A stretch of 18,452 nt of DNA from Candidatus Rifleibacteriota bacterium (GTDB lineage: Bacteria; Riflebacteria; Ozemobacteria; Ozemobacterales; Ozemobacteraceae), in NCBI GenBank assembly GCA_029560455.1, contig JAKQKW010000266.1:1-18452 (forward strand), read 5' to 3'. Within the stretch, counting starts at the first letter, position 1. The number at the start of each line of letters is the position of its first letter. The notes under the pieces are model-generated. The model had not been told where the DNA came from. It saw only the letters and a list, made by a program, of their open reading frames with translations, and made no database searches. Of this stretch, positions 1-7,245 are shown in pieces. The position numbers were made by a program, and so were the translations under genes.

Positions 1-36
1 AAATGCTTCAAAATAAAACATGACCCTGTCAGGCTG

Positions 37-405
37 TTAATTTGGTAAAACTTTCCCAACGACTGCGAGAAGCTTTTCGGGCTTAAAAGGCTTGACCAGC
101 CAACCGGTAGCGCCGGCTGCTTTTCCGGCCTGTTTTTTTTCATCCTGACCCTCGGTGGTCAGCACCAGAATCGGAGTAAATCTGAAACTTGTCATGCCCC
201 GAAGATTCTTTACCAGATCAATGCCGTTCAGATTCGGCATATTCAGGTCAGTAATAATTAGATGTGGGCCGAATGCCGGAGCCTTGTCGAGGGCTTCCTG
301 GCCATCCTGGGCTGATAACACCTCATATCCGGCCTGTGTCAGAACAAAGGCAAGCATTTCTCTGATACTGCCAGAATCGTCAGCGATGAGAATTCGTTTG
401 GTCAT
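37..405 (-). CDS. CheY-like single-domain response regulator
   Basis: A 122-residue stand-alone receiver domain with no output domain. The conserved receiver residues are all present: acidic pair D9-D10, phosphoacceptor D53 in the ITDLNMPNLNG segment, T83 and K105 followed by P106. This is the normal CheY length, so it probably acts through protein-protein contact rather than DNA binding. Its start codon overlaps the stop of the upstream STAS gene (ATGA, 402-405), and a GGAG lies about 8 nt before the ATG inside the STAS gene. The two are therefore almost certainly co-transcribed and translationally coupled. Family membership is certain. Whether it is phosphorylated by the CheA encoded at 4908 or by another kinase cannot be seen. 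Pairing with a STAS protein would also fit a partner-switching or signalling branch outside motor control. Confidence 0.95.
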   Translation of the reverse strand: MTKRILIADDSGSIREMLAFVLTQAGYEVLSAQDGQEALDKAPAFGPHLIITDLNMPNLNGIDLVKNLRGMTSFRFTPILVLTTEGQDEKKQAGKAAGATGWLVKPFKPEKLLAVVGKVLPN

Positions 406-785
406 GAATCTGCTCCGGTGTTTGAAATACAGGCCAAACCAAACCAGAATCCGTCGGCAGGGGCAGAAAAACCCGCGGCGATGGCCGATCTGGATACAAC
501 ATGTTCATCGGGCAATGCAACTATTGAAGCTTCAACTTCGCTGAGGAAACAGGTCTTTGCTGTGGCAAGAAGTATCTGAAAAAAAGATACATCAACACTT
601 TTTACTTCGTTCAGGTCAATCATCAAAGATTTTGCATCAGAAGCAACTTCGCGCAAAAATTCGGCCAACGCCGCAGCATCATCGATTGTAGCGGCACCTG
701 CAAGTGAAACTTTTCTTGATTTCCGCCCTTTTCTGCCTTTTTCACTGCCAACCGAACCTGACATACCATAGCCAGTAAATTTCAT
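402..785 (-). CDS. STAS-domain protein (anti-anti-sigma-like)
   Basis: A 127-residue protein. After a basic N-terminus (about residues 1-25, rich in K, R, G and S) there is one STAS fold at about 26-110. It has a beta strand (KVSLAGAATIDD), a helix, the LMIDLNEVKSVDVSFFQILL core and an alternating hydrophobic end. S67 in the D65-V-S67 segment occupies the place of the phosphorylatable serine of SpoIIAA/RsbV-type proteins. STAS proteins bind partners in switch modules or sit in larger complexes. The target here is unknown because no anti-sigma kinase or PP2C phosphatase gene is visible. It is the first gene of a two-gene minus-strand unit with the receiver at 37-405. The start at 785 has only a weak upstream GGGGAT. 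Met8 (764) is an alternative but has no better ribosome site. Confidence 0.85.
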   Translation of the reverse strand: MKFTGYGMSGSVGSEKGRKGRKSRKVSLAGAATIDDAAALAEFLREVASDAKSLMIDLNEVKSVDVSFFQILLATAKTCFLSEVEASIVALPDEHVVSRSAIAAGFSAPADGFWFGLACISNTGADS

Positions 786-828
786 TTTACGCTATCCCCA
801 CCCCTGAATTTTTTCATGCTTTGTCTAA

Positions 829-836
829 TTATCGGT
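829..836 (-). promoter_or_regulatory. Possible sigma28-like -10 box upstream of the STAS gene
   Basis: On the minus strand this reads ACCGATAA, seven of eight matches to the sigma28 (FliA) -10 consensus GCCGATAA. It lies about 45 nt upstream of the STAS start codon. The -35 side is poor: a TAAA is present, but only 12 nt away instead of about 15, in an A-rich tract. This is a tentative candidate for the promoter of the STAS/receiver pair. I saw no clear sigma70 alternative on this strand. Confidence 0.2.
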
Positions 837-953
837 GTAACTATTTTTTTTATCTTTCGGCAAGCATTTTGTACACAACGTTTTTTCAGCCCCTCAGCAG
901 TGCCGACATCGACGTTCAACTGTACCGCTCACAGTCAGACAAAAATTTTCACC

Positions 954-982
954 TTGACAACTCGTCAATACCACAATAGATT
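954..982 (+). promoter_or_regulatory. Sigma70-type promoter of the SLH porin gene
   Basis: A perfect -35 TTGACA (954-959), a 17-bp spacer and a -10 TAGATT (977-982, four of six matches to TATAAT). Predicted transcription start is near 989, giving a leader of about 168 nt before the ATG at 1158. The rest of the 786-1157 gap holds no supportable gene and no clear structured RNA. Confidence 0.65.
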
Positions 983-1157
983 ATTTCTCCTATGTGGGGT
1001 TCTGCCCGCAGGTTTTCTGTTCAGAGTCAGAATGCGGTTCCTGAGGTTGCAGCGTAGCAGAAGGAAACATGGAAACTTCTCATGGCGTTTCGGTATCAGG
1101 GCCCAGAAGACGAAGTTCAGAAGCCAAAATCAAGTTTAACGGGTTTCTGGAGGAAAA

Positions 1158-3113
1158 ATGAAACGCTTTACTCTATTCGTTCTTGCCGCTCTGCTGCTCG
1201 CTTCTACAGCAGTTGTGGCAGCTCCGTTCTCTGATGTGCCCTCTTCGCACTGGGCTTTTGATGCCATCAACAAGCTGTCTGACAAAGGCATCGTCCAGGG
1301 TTTTCCCGATGGCAAATTCAAGGGCAATAAAGGTCTGACCAGATTCGATCTCGCCATGGTCACCGCCAAGATGCTCGCCTATGTCGAACAGATGTTCGAA
1401 TCTGGCGTCGGCACCAATCTGGTCACCAAGGCTGACCTGCAGACCCTTGAAAAACTGACCGTAGAATTTGCTGATGAACTCGCTCTTCTCGGTGTAAAAG
1501 TTACCTCTCTCGAAGACGACATGCAGGTTGTCAAAGAAGATGTATCTTTCCTGAAAAAAGATGTCGAAGGCATCAAGGACTACATCGCCAAAGGCGGCAT
1601 GGAAAAGGTCAAACTTGGCGGCGACATGCTGGTTCGCCATACCAACATCACTCACAAGCACGACTGGGCAGCTAATGCTCTGAACGGCACCAACAGAGCC
1701 GGCAACAGCGACAACAGCCTGACCGAAAGCATGATCGGCCTCACCTTCAACGCCAACATCGACGAAAACATTTCTGCTTTCGTTTACTGGGCAATGCTCG
1801 ATTACAACACCACCAATATTGGCACAGGCAATGCCCAGTCAGGTCTTAACAGCGCTTTTGGTCTCGGCACCATTGGCGGCAACAAAACCAGTGACAACAC
1901 TGTTTATCAGGCATACCTCGAAGTTAAAGACATGTTCCGCTTCGGTGGCGACTTCGTCTTTGGCCGCAACCTCTATGCCCACAACCATGCCCTGCTGCTC
2001 AACAACTACATCGATATCATCCGCTACAGCAAGAAGATCGGCGACGTCAACATGACCATGCAGACCATTTTTGACCGCCATCAGGGCAGTTACAAAGATG
2101 ACGCCGGCGTAGATTTCCGTGGCGTCTGGAACCTTGACCTGAACACCACCTACCGCAAGCACGACTTCTATCTTGGCCTTTATGGTCAGGATGAACCGAA
2201 CCTGATCGCCCGCAACCGCATGCCAAACAACGCTTCGCCCGCGACTGGAACAGCACCCCTCTTTATTGCTCCTGCAGCAGCTCTCCTGACTGGCCCGGTA
2301 GCCCTTGGCAACACCGTTGCCGGCCAGCAGACCAGCGACAAGCGCTGGGACGTTGAATTTGGCTCAAAAGGCCCGATCGGCAACTGCGGTCACTGGAGCT
2401 ATGACCTTGGTTTTGCGTTCACCCATTATGAAGCTGATGTATTGAACACCGCCGCTGATATCGCTGCCTCAGGTTCTGCCTGGATCAGCCCCGATATGAA
2501 TGGCTGGATGGGCCATGCTGCAGTTAAATGGGACAGCAAAAAGCACTGGGCTGCCAAAATCGCCGGTACTTTCGCTGATGACGAATCAGTTGGCGCCATC
2601 TCTATCAACAACGATATGAGATACATGGATGCAGCCGAAACCCCGTATGAAGATATCGCCCGCGGCAATAACTATTTCGACAGAGGTCTGGTCAATATGT
2701 ATGACCTCAAACTGCAGACCGAATACCGCCCGAACAATACCAAGCATTATTTCAGACTGGCCGGCGATTTCCTTGGCGAAATGAAAGACAAGGTCAGCAA
2801 CGATATGACCCGCCACCTGAATGGTCAGGGCCGTGTTAATGACGCTGCTGCAATTCCGGCTGACAAATCGAACACCGCCTACGATTCTTACAACAGCCTC
2901 GGCATTGCCGACCCCGAAGCCACTGTCGTGACCTTCGAATACCGCTATCAGCTCACCGAAAACACCAGAATCAGAGTTGGCTACACCAGCTTCGATCTGC
3001 TTGGCGATGCTCAGCGCAAAACTGCCGCTCTTCCCAAGTTCTCTGCCGGTCGTGGTCTGAACAATGACTATGATTACCACATGTTCTGGACCGAGATTTA
3101 CACCCTCTACTGA
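1158..3113 (+). CDS. SLH-domain outer-membrane porin-like protein
   Basis: A 651-residue secreted protein. Residues 1-22 form a signal peptide (basic MKR, hydrophobic core, AVVAA cleavage region). Residues 24-78 form one SLH domain (FSDVPSSHWAFDAINKL, then GIVQGFPDGKF, then LTRFDLAMVTAKML). Residues about 88-145 are predicted coiled coil. From about 150 to the end the sequence is beta-rich, alternating and aromatic, and finishes in an aromatic residue (EIYTLY), as outer-membrane barrels do. By analogy with Omp-alpha and SlpA-type proteins, the SLH domain would bind peptidoglycan or its secondary polymer, the coiled coil would span the periplasm, and the barrel would sit in the outer membrane. 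GGAGG at 1149-1153 supports the start. The gene has its own promoter and terminator, so it is a separate unit from the che operon. Pore activity is inferred. Confidence 0.85.
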   Translation: MKRFTLFVLAALLLASTAVVAAPFSDVPSSHWAFDAINKLSDKGIVQGFPDGKFKGNKGLTRFDLAMVTAKMLAYVEQMFESGVGTNLVTKADLQTLEKLTVEFADELALLGVKVTSLEDDMQVVKEDVSFLKKDVEGIKDYIAKGGMEKVKLGGDMLVRHTNITHKHDWAANALNGTNRAGNSDNSLTESMIGLTFNANIDENISAFVYWAMLDYNTTNIGTGNAQSGLNSAFGLGTIGGNKTSDNTVYQAYLEVKDMFRFGGDFVFGRNLYAHNHALLLNNYIDIIRYSKKIGDVNMTMQTIFDRHQGSYKDDAGVDFRGVWNLDLNTTYRKHDFYLGLYGQDEPNLIARNRMPNNASPATGTAPLFIAPAAALLTGPVALGNTVAGQQTSDKRWDVEFGSKGPIGNCGHWSYDLGFAFTHYEADVLNTAADIAASGSAWISPDMNGWMGHAAVKWDSKKHWAAKIAGTFADDESVGAISINNDMRYMDAAETPYEDIARGNNYFDRGLVNMYDLKLQTEYRPNNTKHYFRLAGDFLGEMKDKVSNDMTRHLNGQGRVNDAAAIPADKSNTAYDSYNSLGIADPEATVVTFEYRYQLTENTRIRVGYTSFDLLGDAQRKTAALPKFSAGRGLNNDYDYHMFWTEIYTLY

Positions 3114-3125
3114 AACCGTATCTCC

Positions 3126-3162
3126 AAAAAAACACGTCAGGGTACCCTGATGTGTTTTTTTT
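3126..3162 (+). terminator. Rho-independent terminator after the SLH porin
   Basis: The palindrome AACACGTCAGGG/CCCTGATGTGTT is continuous apart from one G-T pair and is followed by a run of eight T. The preceding A run extends the stem and could allow termination from the other strand too. It lies 13 nt after the porin stop codon. Confidence 0.85.
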
Positions 3163-3205
3163 GCACATTTTTTCGTGCTTTTACTCTGCCTGTTTATTGA
3201 GATAA

Positions 3206-3234
3206 TTGACAAAAACCGCCCCACTGGATAGACT
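3206..3234 (+). promoter_or_regulatory. Sigma70-type promoter of the che operon
   Basis: TTGACA (3206-3211), a 17-bp spacer and TAGACT (3229-3234). Predicted start is near 3241, about 230 nt upstream of cheD. The -10 octamer GATAGACT (3227-3234) recurs exactly in the promoter at 14410-14437, and the porin promoter is similar. The right end of the -10 is inside an inverted repeat. Confidence 0.65.
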
Positions 3235-3263
3235 CAAGTTAAGAGAGAAAAAATACTTGAGTC
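3231..3263. repeat. Perfect 9-bp inverted repeat over the che promoter start site
   Basis: GACTCAAGT (3231-3239) and ACTTGAGTC (3255-3263), separated by a 15-bp A/G-rich spacer. The left arm overlaps the -10 hexamer and the right arm lies in the initially transcribed region. The position suits a repressor operator. It could instead be a 5' RNA hairpin if transcription begins further upstream. Confidence 0.5.
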
Positions 3264-3469
3264 CTCAGGCATGATTATTGCATAGAAAAAACTGAACAAG
3301 ATCTTTAAAGGAAGCTGGGTAATGATTTCGACAGTGCAGCCCTGCACGGCGTTGCACCACGTGGCACTGCCAGGAAAAGGCAAACGAACACGCCCATGTT
3401 CACCCCTGAAAGACGACGTCGTTGTTTTGCTGCGAAAGAGCCTGAAATCTGCACCCGAAAGAAAAACTG
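3264..3469 (+). other. Untranslated leader of the che operon
   Basis: About 206 bp with no supportable gene. It contains a good ribosome site, AAAGGAAG at 3307-3314, 7 nt before an ATG at 3322. That frame is out of phase with cheD and runs 200 nt into it (stop at 3669). Just downstream are several short complementary GTGCA/TGCAC and CAGTGC/GCACTG segments (3332-3369) that could form alternative hairpins. No known riboswitch pattern was recognised. Confidence 0.3.
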
Positions 3470-3949
3470 ATGACCATTTATGTCGGTATTGGAGAGCTTG
3501 CAGCATCCGGCGAACCCGGAACCGTCATCAAGACCCTTGCCCTGGGCTCTTGTGTCGCCGTCGCAATTTTCTCCAAAAAACAACCGGTTGCAGGTCTGAT
3601 TCATGTTCAGCTACCAGAAAGTTCAATAAACAAAGAACTGGCAGCGAAGAGACCGGGGGCCTTTGCTGACGTCGGTATTCCCCTGTTGCTGGCTGAAATG
3701 GAAAGACTTGGCTGCAAGCCAGCCGACATGGTGGTCAAACTGGCCGGGGGTGCCCAGGTCATGGACCCAAACAGCACCTTCAACATAGGTAAACGGAATT
3801 ATCTGGCGGTAAAAAAAGCTCTTTGGGCAAATCGTTTGTTTCCGGCCTCAGAAGAGGTCGGAGGAGAAATCAGCAGAACTGTGACACTTACAGTTGGGGC
3901 AAATGATCTTCTGATACACACGCCCGGCTATGAGAACCGGAAAATTTGA
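3470..3949 (+). CDS. cheD: Chemoreceptor glutamine deamidase CheD
   Basis: A 159-residue CheD. It converts specific receptor glutamines to glutamates (deamidase) and in many species also binds CheC to tune adaptation. The catalytic Cys-His-Thr set is visible: T22 and C28 in TLALGSCVAVAIF, and H45 in GLIHVQLPES. The spacing matches the T21/C27/H44 arrangement I recall for Thermotoga maritima CheD, which supports the ATG at 3470. The AGGAQVMD segment and the long middle helix region are also typical. The ribosome site is poor (only A/G-rich sequence before the ATG), and an in-frame stop at 3443-3445 rules out a much longer N-terminus. It is the first gene of the operon. A likely substrate within the window is the Gln-Gln site of the MCP at 15262. 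Confidence 0.95.
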   Translation: MTIYVGIGELAASGEPGTVIKTLALGSCVAVAIFSKKQPVAGLIHVQLPESSINKELAAKRPGAFADVGIPLLLAEMERLGCKPADMVVKLAGGAQVMDPNSTFNIGKRNYLAVKKALWANRLFPASEEVGGEISRTVTLTVGANDLLIHTPGYENRKI

Positions 3950-3981
3950 GCATGCGGCAGTGAATACCTGGAGGAAGCAAG

Positions 3982-4368
3982 ATGCGTACAATTCTGATTG
4001 TTGATGATTCGGCGACAGCCAGAAGAATCATTCAGCAATGTCTTGAAATGATCGGTTGTACAAGTTGTGAATTTGTACATGCAGCCGATGGAATCGAAGC
4101 TCTTGGCATTCTGCGTTCCCGCGACATTTCTCTGCTGATAACTGACATGAACATGCCCAACCTTGACGGAACAGGGCTTCTTAAAGCAGTAAAAGGCAGC
4201 CCAAAACTGAACCATATTCCGGTATTCGTAATTTCGTCTCTTACTAATCCGGCACTTGAAAACGAGCTCAAAAGCATCGGGGTCGATAAAATCATCTACA
4301 AACCGGCCTCGCCCCAGAAACTTCTTGACGGCATCGAGCAGACTGTCGGAAAGGAATTTTTCGAATGA
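3982..4368 (+). CDS. cheY: Chemotaxis response regulator CheY
   Basis: A 128-residue stand-alone receiver. Key residues are D8-D9, phosphoacceptor D55 (LLITDMNMPNLDG), S85 and K107-P108. It would be phosphorylated by the CheA encoded at 4908 and then act on the motor switch or another output. GGAGG at 3970-3974 gives a strong start. It lies 32 nt after cheD, and its stop overlaps the start of the CheX-like phosphatase gene by 4 bp (ATGA, 4365-4368), so a kinase target and its probable phosphatase are translationally coupled. It is clearly different in sequence from the receiver at 37-405, so the locus has two CheY-type proteins. It could alternatively act as a phosphate sink. Confidence 0.92.
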   Translation: MRTILIVDDSATARRIIQQCLEMIGCTSCEFVHAADGIEALGILRSRDISLLITDMNMPNLDGTGLLKAVKGSPKLNHIPVFVISSLTNPALENELKSIGVDKIIYKPASPQKLLDGIEQTVGKEFFE

Positions 4369-4865
4369 TCCCCAAACCAGGTTCCTGCGAAGAACTGATC
4401 TATAAAGCTCTTTCAGAGGCTTTTGAGACACTCGTTTTCGAAGAAGTAGTTCTATCTGAAGTCACCAGCAACAAGCTGCCGGAAGTGAATCTGGATGGCT
4501 GGTGGGCAAGCATCAAAATGCTGGCACCACTTCCGTGGGGTGAAATAATAATTACAGTTCCGGACACTTTGATGAACCGATTTACAGAGGCGATTCTTGG
4601 ACTCTCAGGCGAAACTCCAACCGCCGAACAGAACTCTGACAACCTCGGCGAAATTCTCAATACTATCTGCGGCAGGCTGATGGCGCTGCGCTCAAACCCT
4701 GACCGGGTTTTCCGTATTGGTCTGCCAGTGTCTGGCCGTGGTCTGATTCCTGAGCAGAGCGGTCCATTCAGATGTGTCGATGTTCTGGTCGGGGAAGAAC
4801 ATATATATCTTCTTGCCCCAGAATCGTTCTGGGATGATATAATCTGGGAACTTGAACTAAGTTGA
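4365..4865 (+). CDS. CheC/CheX-type CheY-P phosphatase
   Basis: A 166-residue protein without membrane segments. The diagnostic element is the E-x-x-N signature in DNLGEILNTICGRL (E96 and N99), which in CheC, CheX and FliY supplies the acid and amide that catalyse CheY-P hydrolysis. Only one such motif is visible, as in CheX, whereas CheC has two. The flanking alternating strands (GEIIITVPDTLMNRF before, FRCVDVLVGEEHIYLLAPESF after) fit the CheX-like fold. The start overlaps the cheY stop, consistent with CheY-P as substrate. It is 42 nt before cheA. Catalytic family is fairly secure. The exact CheX versus CheC label is inferred, and because cheD is in the same operon a CheC-like partnership with CheD is possible. 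Confidence 0.8.
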   Translation: MIPKPGSCEELIYKALSEAFETLVFEEVVLSEVTSNKLPEVNLDGWWASIKMLAPLPWGEIIITVPDTLMNRFTEAILGLSGETPTAEQNSDNLGEILNTICGRLMALRSNPDRVFRIGLPVSGRGLIPEQSGPFRCVDVLVGEEHIYLLAPESFWDDIIWELELS

Positions 4866-4907
4866 TTTTTGTGAATTTGAAATGAAGTAAAAGGAAGTTT
4901 CCGAATT

Positions 4908-7232
4908 ATGTTCAAAGACATGGAACTTGAATTTTTTCGGGTCTTTGTTACCGAAAGCCGCGAATTGATCGAAGAGGTAGAACTTCAGTTGATTGCCACC
5001 CACGAAGAGGCAGAACGGACTGGAGTCGTAGACCCCTCTGGCATTAACGGCGTATTCAGGCTTTTCCATACGATGAAGGGCAGTGCCGGCAGTCTTGGGC
5101 TGAACAATATTGCATCGCTGACTCACAAGGCAGAAACCCTTCTCGACCTTTTCAGAAGCGGCAAGGCCAGTCTGCAGTCAGACCATGTTGATCTGCTGAT
5201 GGAGGCCATCGATCTGGCCCGCGGCTACCTTGACCTCATTGATAAAAATAATTCTGACAAAGGCCGCGAAGACGAGCGGGAGTCTATCGAAAAGCGCCTC
5301 AGCGCTGCCATTGATTCGGCGAACGGAAAACCGGCCGCGGCAGAAAAGCCCACAAATGACGGGAATTCCAGCGGAAATGAAAAACGTCAGAGTTCGGCAC
5401 AGATATTCAAACCCGAACTTACGAGAGAAAATGCACACAGCGAAACCAACCGGCCAATAGTCGAACAGTTCGTTGAAGAGGCTGGTGATATTCTCGACAA
5501 GTCAGAAAAGCTTCTGCTCGAGCTCGAAAAATCACCTGCAGGCTCGCATCAGTCATTAAGAGAGATTTTCAGAGGCATGCACAGCTTCAAAGGAAACTGC
5601 GGTTTCCTGGGGCTCGAAATGCTTGAAAATCTCAGTCATAAGGCTGAAACAGTTCTCGAACTTGTCGTAGATAACCAGCTTGAGCTTGCCCCGGAACACC
5701 TGATGACCTTCCTCATTGTCATCGATTCTCTCAGACAGGGTGTCGGCAACCTTGCTTCAGGTGGTCCTGGCGATTTTGAGGGCCTGAAAATGGTTGAAGA
5801 CCTTCTTATCCAGCTGGAAAATAACCTCAGCACGGAAGAAGGCAAAAGCCCCAAAAAGCTCGGGCAGATTCTGCTTGAAGAGGGTGCAGTATCAGAGGAA
5901 CAGCTTCTCGGAGCCCTTGAGAAACAACGGGCAACCATTGGTGAAGTTCTTGTCGACATGGGCGCCACCGACCATGATACGGTTGAGATGGCACTTAAGA
6001 AGCAATCAGAACAGGCTGCCAAGGCTCCGACTCAGGACAAGGGCATTAAGCGTTCAGACATTCGTGTTGACCTGCAGAAGCTCGATAAACTGGTAAACCT
6101 GGTCGGAGAACTGGTAATTGCCGAAACCATGGTTACACGTAACCCCGATTTGCGTGATCTGGTTCTCGAAAACTTCGACCGTGCAGTTCACCACCTGCGA
6201 AGGGTCACCAGTGAGCTTCAGGACGTAGCGATGAGCGTGCGCATGATTCCTCTCGCTATGACTTTTCAGAAGCTTGTCAGGGTCGTACACGACCTCAGCC
6301 GCAAGGTTAAAAAGAAAGTCAAGCTTACCCTCCTCGGTGAAGAAACTGAAGTAGACAAGACAATGACTGAGCAGATAGCTGATCCGCTGCTGCACATGGT
6401 CAGAAATTCTGTTGACCACGGCCTGGAATCTTCTGAGGAAAGACTGAAACTCGGCAAGCCCGAAACCGGTAAAATAACCATCGAAGCCCGCTATGAGGGC
6501 GGTGAAGTCTGGATCATAGTGTCTGACGACGGTCGCGGGCTCGACCGCCAGAGAATTCTCAACAAGGCCATCGAACGGGGTCTGTTCAAGGGTGATTCCG
6601 CTCATCTCAGCGATGAAGAAGTTTATGCGTTCATTTTTGAACCGGGTTTCTCTACCACAGAAAGCGTTTCTGAAGTTTCGGGCCGCGGAGTAGGCATGGA
6701 TGTGGTTAAAAAGAACATTGAAAAACTCAAGGGCCGCATTTCGATTCGCAGCAAGCCCGGTCAGGGAACTTCAATTTATCTGCAGATCCCGCTGACCCTT
6801 GCAATCATTGATGGAATGCTGGTTAAAGTCGGCACCTCACAATATACTATTCCTCTTCTTTCAATCAGGGAATCTGTGAGACCCCTTGCCAAGTCAATAA
6901 CCGTCACACCGGAGGGCGAGGAAATTGTCAGAATCCGTGAAGACATGATTCCGGTCGTGCGTCTTCACAAATTACACGGAAAATCTTCGAAATACACCGA
7001 GCTGCATGACGGGATTCTGGTTATAGTTGAAGACCAGGGGCGCAAAGCAGCCATTTTTGTAGATGAAATACTCGGGCAGCAGCAAACAGTCATCAAAGGC
7101 CTGTCAAACTTTCTGTCTTCTGCCAGAGGAATTTCTGGTTGCACCATTCTGGGCGATGGTGCTGTCAGTCTGATACTTGATATCGGTGGCCTGATCGAAA
7201 AGGCTGGCGATGAGCAGCTAAGAATCATCTGA
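4908..7232 (+). CDS. cheA: Chemotaxis histidine kinase CheA, two HPt domains
   Basis: A 774-residue cytoplasmic kinase. Order of domains: HPt1 (about 5-110, phosphoacceptor H54 in FRLFHTMKGSAGSLGL); Ser/Asn-rich linker (115-180); HPt2 (about 183-285, H225 in MHSFKGNCGFLGL); two tandem 24-residue MshEN-like motifs (317-340 and 343-366); dimerisation domain (about 383-440); HATPase with N box H496-MVRNSVDHGLE, DDGRGL (540-545), the F-box region EPGFSTT and GRGVGMDVV (592-600); CheW-like regulatory domain (about 633-765). All ATP-binding motifs are intact. No obvious P2 CheY-docking domain is present; the MshEN-like segment sits where P2 would be. AAGGAAG at 4891-4897 is about 10 nt before the start. 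It takes signals from the MCPs via CheW and phosphorylates CheY and CheB. Confidence 0.96.
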   Translation: MFKDMELEFFRVFVTESRELIEEVELQLIATHEEAERTGVVDPSGINGVFRLFHTMKGSAGSLGLNNIASLTHKAETLLDLFRSGKASLQSDHVDLLMEAIDLARGYLDLIDKNNSDKGREDERESIEKRLSAAIDSANGKPAAAEKPTNDGNSSGNEKRQSSAQIFKPELTRENAHSETNRPIVEQFVEEAGDILDKSEKLLLELEKSPAGSHQSLREIFRGMHSFKGNCGFLGLEMLENLSHKAETVLELVVDNQLELAPEHLMTFLIVIDSLRQGVGNLASGGPGDFEGLKMVEDLLIQLENNLSTEEGKSPKKLGQILLEEGAVSEEQLLGALEKQRATIGEVLVDMGATDHDTVEMALKKQSEQAAKAPTQDKGIKRSDIRVDLQKLDKLVNLVGELVIAETMVTRNPDLRDLVLENFDRAVHHLRRVTSELQDVAMSVRMIPLAMTFQKLVRVVHDLSRKVKKKVKLTLLGEETEVDKTMTEQIADPLLHMVRNSVDHGLESSEERLKLGKPETGKITIEARYEGGEVWIIVSDDGRGLDRQRILNKAIERGLFKGDSAHLSDEEVYAFIFEPGFSTTESVSEVSGRGVGMDVVKKNIEKLKGRISIRSKPGQGTSIYLQIPLTLAIIDGMLVKVGTSQYTIPLLSIRESVRPLAKSITVTPEGEEIVRIREDMIPVVRLHKLHGKSSKYTELHDGILVIVEDQGRKAAIFVDEILGQQQTVIKGLSNFLSSARGISGCTILGDGAVSLILDIGGLIEKAGDEQLRII

Positions 7233-7245
7233 GGAGGAACACACA

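Noticed and set aside
1..21. Possible minus-strand gene start (ATG at 21, then FYFEAF) running off the left edge
   Set aside because: Only seven codons are visible and the AGGG is just 2 nt from the ATG, so it cannot be supported.
816..1139. Open frame of 107 codons on the plus strand upstream of the porin
   Set aside because: It spans the porin promoter and leader, has no ribosome site, an unnatural Arg/Phe/Thr-rich composition and no recognisable domain.
2586..3224. Open frame of 212 codons on the minus strand
   Set aside because: It is antisense to the porin and runs through the terminator; a by-product of porin codon use.
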